A stretch of 64,000 nucleotides of DNA from JAYWXI01 sp036016955 (GTDB taxonomy: Bacteria > Bacteroidota > Bacteroidia > Flavobacteriales > Weeksellaceae). The DNA lies in assembly GCF_036016955.1 (NCBI RefSeq), contig NZ_JAYWXI010000009.1:62001-126000 (forward strand), in the 5' to 3' direction. Position 1 is the stretch's first letter, and each line of letters starts with the position of its first letter. The position numbers were made by a program, and so were the translations under genes. The notes under the pieces are model-generated. The model saw nothing but the letters and a program-made list of their open reading frames with translations. It made no database searches and was not told where the DNA came from. Below are positions 59,172 through 64,000 of this stretch, piece by piece.

Positions 59172-59298
59172 TTTGAAATGAAATTGTTGGGGCAAAAATA
59201 AAAAATCCGCCAAGAAATTAACACTTTTTCTGAAGGCTTGGCGGATGGGTTTTTCAATGGAAGCCAAAGGAGGCTCCCATGGGAGGTTTGACGTTTTT

Positions 59299-60480
59299 TT
59301 ACGCCATATTTTCGATTACGATAGCGCTTGCGCCGCCTCCGCCGTTGCAGATGGCTGCGGCTCCGTATTTACCGTTGTTTTGTTTTAAAACGTTGATTAA
59401 AGTGACGATGATTCTTGCTCCGGAGCTGCCTAGAGGGTGGCCTAAAGCTACGGCTCCTCCGTTGACGTTAACTTTGGCAGGATCCAGGTTCAGGATTTGG
59501 TTGTTGACCAAACCTACAACGGAAAAAGCTTCGTTGAATTCAAAGAAATCCACTTCTTCCAACCGGATGCCGGCTTTTTCTAATGCGATTGGCAGGGCTT
59601 TGGCAGGGGCAGTGGTGAACCATTCGGGAGCCTGAGCTGCATCGGCGTATGCTTTTATTTTAGCTAAGGGCTTTAGCCCGAGTTCTTTTACTTTTTCGCC
59701 CGACATCAAGATCAGAGCGGAAGCTCCGTCGTTTAGTGTTGAGGCATTGGCGGCGGTTACGGTACCGTTTTCTTTTTGGAATACCGTGGGAAGAGAAGCA
59801 ATGCGGTCAAAATTCACGGCTTTGTACTCCTCGTCTTCCGAAAAAAGGATAGGGTCGCCTTTGCGCTGAGGGATTTCCACGGGCACAACTTCCTCCGAAA
59901 ACTTTCCTTCGGTCCAGGCTTTTGCGGCACGTTGGTAGGAGGTTACGGCGAAGCGGTCTTGGGCTTCTCTGGAAAGGCCGTATTCGGCAGCGCATTTTTC
60001 GGCACATACGCCCATATGAACGTTGTGATAGGCGTCTGTTAATCCGTCGCTTACCATCCCGTCTTTCATTTTTACGTCGCCTAATTTAGTGGCTTGGCGG
60101 GCGTTATAGTAATGGGGGACTTGGGACATGTTTTCCATTCCTCCTGCAGCAATGATCTCCACATCGCCGGATTTGATGGCTTGGGCAGCCAGCATGACGG
60201 CTTTCATGCCCGAGGCGCATACTTTGTTGATGGTGGTGGAAGGGGTGTGTTCGGAAAGGCCTGCGCCTAAGGCAACTTGTCGGGCGGGGGCTTGCCCTTC
60301 GCCGGCCTGAAGCACGTTCCCCATATAGAGTTCCTGAACGAGTTCGGGGTTGAGGTTGATTTTATCCAAAGCGCCTTTCAGGGCGATAGCACCCAGTTTT
60401 GTGGCAGGAACGGAGGCAAGGCTTCCTAAGAAACTTCCCATTGGCGTACGGGCCGCGGAAACGATAAAGACTTCTTTCAT
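59299..60480 (-). CDS. acetyl-CoA C-acetyltransferase (thiolase)
   Basis: 393 residues from the ATG at 60478-60480 (MKEVFIVSAARTPMG), the standard thiolase start; the longer frame is rejected. Active site Cys88 in TINKVCASGMKAVM, His in GHPLGSSGARI and the second Cys in CNGGGGASAIVI. It condenses two acetyl-CoA to acetoacetyl-CoA or runs in reverse. It follows anmK by 95 bp on the same strand. Confidence 0.95.
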   Translation of the reverse strand: MKEVFIVSAARTPMGSFLGSLASVPATKLGAIALKGALDKINLNPELVQELYMGNVLQAGEGQAPARQVALGAGLSEHTPSTTINKVCASGMKAVMLAAQAIKSGDVEIIAAGGMENMSQVPHYYNARQATKLGDVKMKDGMVSDGLTDAYHNVHMGVCAEKCAAEYGLSREAQDRFAVTSYQRAAKAWTEGKFSEEVVPVEIPQRKGDPILFSEDEEYKAVNFDRIASLPTVFQKENGTVTAANASTLNDGASALILMSGEKVKELGLKPLAKIKAYADAAQAPEWFTTAPAKALPIALEKAGIRLEEVDFFEFNEAFSVVGLVNNQILNLDPAKVNVNGGAVALGHPLGSSGARIIVTLINVLKQNNGKYGAAAICNGGGGASAIVIENMA

Positions 60481-60575
60481 TTTTATTTTGTTTGTTCGGT
60501 TAAACTTAGCTTCTGCCAAAGTACGAATTTTTTTTAGGATTTTCGGCAGGGGAAGTTTGTATTTTAGGGGAGGGG

Positions 60576-61670
60576 TTAGACGAGCAGACCGCTGCAATGG
60601 TCTTGAGAACTTCCGGTGGCGGAAGCCAGCACATTGTTTTCTCCGATAAGTCTCAAAACGCCCATGAAGGCAAAAATCAGGGCTTCTTTATAGTCGATAA
60701 TGGCAGGGTCAGGGATGATGATGGACGTTTGGGGGGCTAAGGTTTTGATTTGGTTTATTAAATTTTCATTATGGGTGCCTCCTCCGGTGATTAAGACGTT
60801 TTTCAGGTTGTATTTTCGGAGGGTTTTAGCGATTTGCTCTGCGGCGTGTTGGGTGAATGTCGCTAAGGCATTTTTGGAAGCTTCCGATTCGATGAGGGGA
60901 ACGACATAGTGCTCTACCCATTCAATTCCTAAGGATTTTGGGAGGGGGCGGTCGTAGTATTCCAGTTGATTGAGTTGCTCCAAAAGAGCCGGGCAAGAGT
61001 GTCCTTCGGCGGCCATTTGACCGTTCGGATCGTAGGGGTGTCCCAATGTTTGGGCGAGTCGGTTGAGTACGGTGTTCACGGGACAGAGATCGAAAGCGAT
61101 CCGCTGGCCATTGCTTTTTAGCGAGATGTTAGAAAATCCACCGAGGTTAAGGCAAGCGTCGTATTGGTGGAAGAGCAATTCGTCCCCAATGGGAACTAAG
61201 GGGGCTCCATTTCCTCCCATTAGCACGTCTTGGCTTCGGAAATCATAGGCTACGGGAAAAAGGCAGGTCTGTTTTATGGCGCGACCGTCTCCGATTTGCG
61301 TCGTGAAACGGCGATGAGGCTGATGGTGTACGGTATGGCCGTGCGAGGCAATAACGTCAAGCTGGTTAATTCGGTTTTCTTCGATAAAAAGCCGGGTTTT
61401 TTCTCCGAGATAAAAACCATACTTGGAGTGCAGGGCCATTAATTCTTCCGCAGGCAGGTGGATGGCGGTACGCAGTCGCTCTTCCCAATCGGGAGAGTAA
61501 GGAAGGGTGGTACTTTGTTGAATTTCAAAATTCCAAATGCCTTTTTCGTTTCTATCAAAGCGGCAGTAGCAGAGATCCAGCCCGTCCAAACTGGTTCCTG
61601 ACATGAGCCCGAGAGCAAAAAAAGTTTGCTGCTTTTTTTCAGGAGTCCGTTGGCGGAAGAACATTTGCAT
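60576..61670 (-). CDS. anmK: anhydro-N-acetylmuramic acid kinase
   Basis: 364 residues. LGLMSGTSLDGLDLCYCRFD at the front is the AnmK signature (phosphate-binding loop). Later DVIASHGHTVHHQP, CLNLGGFSNISL, FDLCPVNTVLN and LITGGGTHNENLI are the ASKHA-fold blocks. The enzyme phosphorylates and opens 1,6-anhydroMurNAc from recycled cell wall to MurNAc-6-P. It starts 10 bp after the lptC stop. Confidence 0.95.
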   Translation of the reverse strand: MQMFFRQRTPEKKQQTFFALGLMSGTSLDGLDLCYCRFDRNEKGIWNFEIQQSTTLPYSPDWEERLRTAIHLPAEELMALHSKYGFYLGEKTRLFIEENRINQLDVIASHGHTVHHQPHRRFTTQIGDGRAIKQTCLFPVAYDFRSQDVLMGGNGAPLVPIGDELLFHQYDACLNLGGFSNISLKSNGQRIAFDLCPVNTVLNRLAQTLGHPYDPNGQMAAEGHSCPALLEQLNQLEYYDRPLPKSLGIEWVEHYVVPLIESEASKNALATFTQHAAEQIAKTLRKYNLKNVLITGGGTHNENLINQIKTLAPQTSIIIPDPAIIDYKEALIFAFMGVLRLIGENNVLASATGSSQDHCSGLLV

Positions 61671-61680
61671 GGTTATTTTT

Positions 61681-62268
61681 TTATTGTCCGGCAGAGGGGA
61701 CTTGCTTGGAAGGGAAGCTGCCGGTGTTGCTGTAAAAGGTGTATTCGGAAAAGTCGTCTTTTGCGGTCATTCCTGCGGTACCCACAAGAGTAGAGCCGTC
61801 TTTGTCGGTCACGTAAACGGTATCTTGGGTAAACATGGTTTTCTTTCTCCGATCCCAGTAGATGGATTGGGTGGCAAAGAGTTGGCCTTCATTGGTTCGG
61901 ATTTTTACGTTGCCTTTGGCGGTGTAGAAATCTCTCAATTCGTTAAGGCGGGCGTAGTCGGCCCATATTTTTCCAGGAACATTAGGTTTTTTTTTGTCGA
62001 AATATTCCAAATAAATGCCTTTTTTGGCTTCCACGTAAGGGGAGTCTACCAATTCGTATTTTTCGATAAGAGGCGCTTTAAACCGAAGGTTTACCCTCCC
62101 CGAATCCCGTTGGATGATGTTGGCGTTGTAAATGATTCGGGAGGCAAAATCTGTTTTTTTTTTGTTTTCGGCTTCGGTTAGTTTTTCTTCGCAAGAATTC
62201 AAAACAAAAAATATAGCCCATCCGGAAAGGACGGCTATAAAGGATTTGTATTTTGCGCGAGGGTTCAT
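61681..62268 (-). CDS. lptC: LPS-export protein LptC
   Basis: 195 residues from ATG 62266-62268 (MNPRAKYKSFIAVL). The N-terminal hydrophobic part carries a lipobox-like FVLNSC, so the Flavobacteriia form may be a lipoprotein instead of a single-helix anchor. The LptC/LptA-type beta-jellyroll follows: GRVNLRFKAPLIEKYEL, YTAKGNVKIRTNEGQLFATQSIYWDRRKK, LVGTAGMTAKDDFSEYTF. It hands lipopolysaccharide from the LptBFG transporter to LptA. Two bases separate it from the upstream outer-membrane gene. Confidence 0.85.
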   Translation of the reverse strand: MNPRAKYKSFIAVLSGWAIFFVLNSCEEKLTEAENKKKTDFASRIIYNANIIQRDSGRVNLRFKAPLIEKYELVDSPYVEAKKGIYLEYFDKKKPNVPGKIWADYARLNELRDFYTAKGNVKIRTNEGQLFATQSIYWDRRKKTMFTQDTVYVTDKDGSTLVGTAGMTAKDDFSEYTFYSNTGSFPSKQVPSAGQ

Positions 62269-62270
62269 TT

Positions 62271-63563
62271 TTAATCGTATTGTCTTTTTTGGAACCACTT
62301 GTCTGCGAAGTTAATACCGACTTTAAAGTTTACGAAGGTCTGGCTGATCATATTGTTTTGAAGTGTTCCTCGTTTGCCGACTTCCAAACCTACATCCAAA
62401 CCGTTTATCCGGTTGATGCTGGAGTTGGCAAAAGGTAACATCATGCCTGCCGTCAGAGCAAATTTATTAACGTCGGTTCCTGTGGCTGCGCCCGCAGGAT
62501 TGAGTTTGAGATTGCCTTTTTCGTAGTAGGCTCCGAAGCGGTAAATGACTCTGGAGAAATAGTTTCTGAAGTTGTTGTAGTTGGGCAAATACCAACCTCC
62601 CGCAGAAATACGGTATGCGTCTTGGTATTCGAAAGGTTGCCCTAAAAAGGAGATGTTTTCTCCCTTACGGTAGTCCAACTGGCTTCCGTAGAACCATTTT
62701 CCGTCTTTACCATAGCCCATCCCGAACGAAAATTCTTGTGGGATGAGGTTTTTGCTTTCGTTCTTTGTTTGTTCGATGACCGATTCGTTGGCTTTTTGGT
62801 CAATACTGCTGTAGTAATAGGTGCTGTTTGTGTACTCGGAAACAAGGTTGCCCGTAGTGCCGAAAGTATAGGTGGCTCCTAAAGTCAGATGGCGGTCGTT
62901 TTTCAATAGTTTTCGGTAGGTGGTTCCCGCAGTAAAGTTGAACGATTTGATTTTACTTTGGGTATCGTAGCCGTTAATTAAATCTGCATTCGAGAAAGTA
63001 ACTTCTTCGGTGTCGTTAAGTTTTCCGAAGTAGAAATTGGAACGGAAACCAACAGCAAAAGCCTCGGAAATTTTATATCCTAAAGCCGCTTGAACGGTGG
63101 AAAGCGTGCCTTGACCATGGAAACGGTTGGTTTTGGAGGATCCGTTGGTTTGGGTTTTGCTGATTAGGATATCGTAAGCCTTACTGCTGTAGGGTTGGTA
63201 GCCGATTCCGAACTTCATTTTGGACGAAATCGGGAAGGCCAACGAGATATTGGACAAATAGTTGGAATGCTGAGTTACCTTTGTATTTTGGTAATCGGAT
63301 TTGTAGAAATTATTTTCGTTGGTGGCTTCCAAACGAAAAGAGGTAAGGTCGAAATGAGCGTTGGCGGCGGGATTCCGAAAGTTAAAACTGTTGCTGAAAT
63401 CGCTTACATAAGCCGTGGTAATTCCTCCCATGGAGGATGTTTCGATGGTGTTGTCGTATTTTGGGTCTCCTATTCCGAAAGCGGCATAGGGCGAATTACC
63501 GATGGTTTGTGCCTCTGCGGAAACTCCCAGAGCCAAAAAAGACAAGGCGATGAATCTTTTCAT
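62271..63563 (-). CDS. outer-membrane beta-barrel protein
   Basis: 430 residues. A signal peptide (MKRFIALSFLALGVSAEAQ) is followed by TIGNSPYAAFGIGD, a start common to flavobacterial outer-membrane proteins of the FadL/PorV-like kind, and alternating aromatic strands (KMKFGIGYQPYSSKAYDI; HLTLGATYTFGTTGNL) ending in a strand with KVGINFADKWF. It leads a leftward operon with lptC and anmK. A substrate cannot be assigned. Confidence 0.8.
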   Translation of the reverse strand: MKRFIALSFLALGVSAEAQTIGNSPYAAFGIGDPKYDNTIETSSMGGITTAYVSDFSNSFNFRNPAANAHFDLTSFRLEATNENNFYKSDYQNTKVTQHSNYLSNISLAFPISSKMKFGIGYQPYSSKAYDILISKTQTNGSSKTNRFHGQGTLSTVQAALGYKISEAFAVGFRSNFYFGKLNDTEEVTFSNADLINGYDTQSKIKSFNFTAGTTYRKLLKNDRHLTLGATYTFGTTGNLVSEYTNSTYYYSSIDQKANESVIEQTKNESKNLIPQEFSFGMGYGKDGKWFYGSQLDYRKGENISFLGQPFEYQDAYRISAGGWYLPNYNNFRNYFSRVIYRFGAYYEKGNLKLNPAGAATGTDVNKFALTAGMMLPFANSSINRINGLDVGLEVGKRGTLQNNMISQTFVNFKVGINFADKWFQKRQYD

Positions 63564-63697
63564 TCTTTCTTTATAAATTCAATTCGCAAATATCCTAATT
63601 ATTAGCGAAAACTAAAAATTTGATGCCGTTAAAGTTTGTTAAGTCCCATTGGCGTTGGGAGAGGTGATTTTTGGCGGTTTGGTTTTTCCGAAATTAG

Positions 63698-63705
63698 TAT
63701 CTTTG
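63698..63705 (+). promoter_or_regulatory. -7 element abutting the holB-like start codon
   Basis: TATCTTTG ends four bases before the ATG at 63710, the third such case in the window. A TTTG at 63678-63681 gives a 16-bp spacing. Confidence 0.45.
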
Positions 63706-63709
63706 GGCT

Positions 63710-64000
63710 ATGAAATGGGAGGATATTACGGGGCAGACTGCACTGAAAGAGCAATTGATGGATTCCATAGCGAATAACCGGGTGAGTCATGCCCAGCTTT
63801 TCATCGGCAAAGAAGGCTACGGCACATTGCCGCTGGTGCGGGCCTACGCACAGGAAATCCTAAAGCGGGAACACGAAGCGGCGGCGGCCAAGGTGGAGCA
63901 TCTCAACCATTTGGATTTGCATTTTAGTTTTCCTGTTTTTTCGGAAAAAAAGGACTCGACGAGTAAGCGCTTATATGTCGATTTTCGGGAAATGATGCTC
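63710..64000 (+). CDS. holB: DNA polymerase III delta-prime-like subunit, cut by window end
   Basis: 97 visible codons from ATG 63710 (MKWEDITGQTALKEQLMDSI). NRVSHAQLFIGKEGYGTLPLVRAYAQ is the clamp-loader delta-prime start: the Walker A region is degenerate (GKEGYGTL), as often in delta-prime. HLDLHFSFPVF follows, typical of Bacteroidetes versions. It would help load the beta clamp. The end lies beyond the window. Confidence 0.85.
   Translation, partial: MKWEDITGQTALKEQLMDSIANNRVSHAQLFIGKEGYGTLPLVRAYAQEILKREHEAAAAKVEHLNHLDLHFSFPVFSEKKDSTSKRLYVDFREMML

Overview
The window looks like a chromosome segment of a Flavobacteriia bacterium, most likely Weeksellaceae (Chryseobacterium-like). Reasons: Bacteroidetes-type promoters (TTTG, about 20 bp, TAnnTTTG), no strong Shine-Dalgarno sites, Bacteroidetes-only families (membrane-tethered AraC/TPR regulator, GG-leader radical-SAM peptide system, RteC, TIGR02757, DUF3853) and a two-domain OlsF-type acyltransferase. 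Base composition splits it in two: positions 1 to about 32,460 are AT-rich, mosaic and mobile; from 32,562 to the end it is a G-richer, gene-dense core chromosome.

Mobile part. 1-7,644 is the right end of a prophage: a leftward early/replication operon (Cro-like, AntA/AntB antirepressor, DUF3853, replication initiator, DnaB, PH-domain membrane protein, PAPS-reductase-like protein), a rightward repressor with a secreted-protein gene, and an integrase. 7,632-32,460 is a second integrated element in tandem: both junctions carry the 13-bp direct repeat CCGTATTCTCCAC followed by a terminator hairpin. It holds its own integrase, a membrane-anchored AraC regulator, a RiPP-type peptide cluster (GG-leader precursor, radical SAM/SPASM maturase, C39-peptidase ABC exporter, TonB-plug outer-membrane protein, small lipoprotein), a truncated rteC with an IS1595/IS1016-like element, an excisionase-like gene, a replication initiator and DnaC-like ATPase, a three-gene cargo operon (NSSS-motif small protein, radical SAM/SPASM protein, 1345-aa Mrr-like nuclease/STAND NTPase), a 1.1-kb non-coding block and a small phage-like cassette. 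It encodes no visible relaxase, conjugation, capsid or terminase gene.

The cargo operon at 23,075-28,549 is the best candidate for an undescribed system. The NTPase has the architecture of antiviral STAND proteins, but it is translationally coupled to a radical SAM enzyme and a small NSSS-motif protein, which is not an arrangement I recognise.

Core part. In order: M16 protease, ECF sigma factor, lipA, cinA, M13 protease, GH10-like lipoprotein, RRM protein, prfC (minus), CPBP protease, rdgB, rnz, TIGR02757 protein, K+/H+ antiporter (minus), tRNA-Asp, menC and fbp (minus), aspartate kinase, olsF-type acyltransferase, tRNA-Phe, a small AT-rich islet of three exported proteins, bestrophin, UMF1-type MFS transporter, thiolase, anmK, lptC and an outer-membrane protein (all minus), and the start of a DNA polymerase III delta-prime gene cut by the window end.
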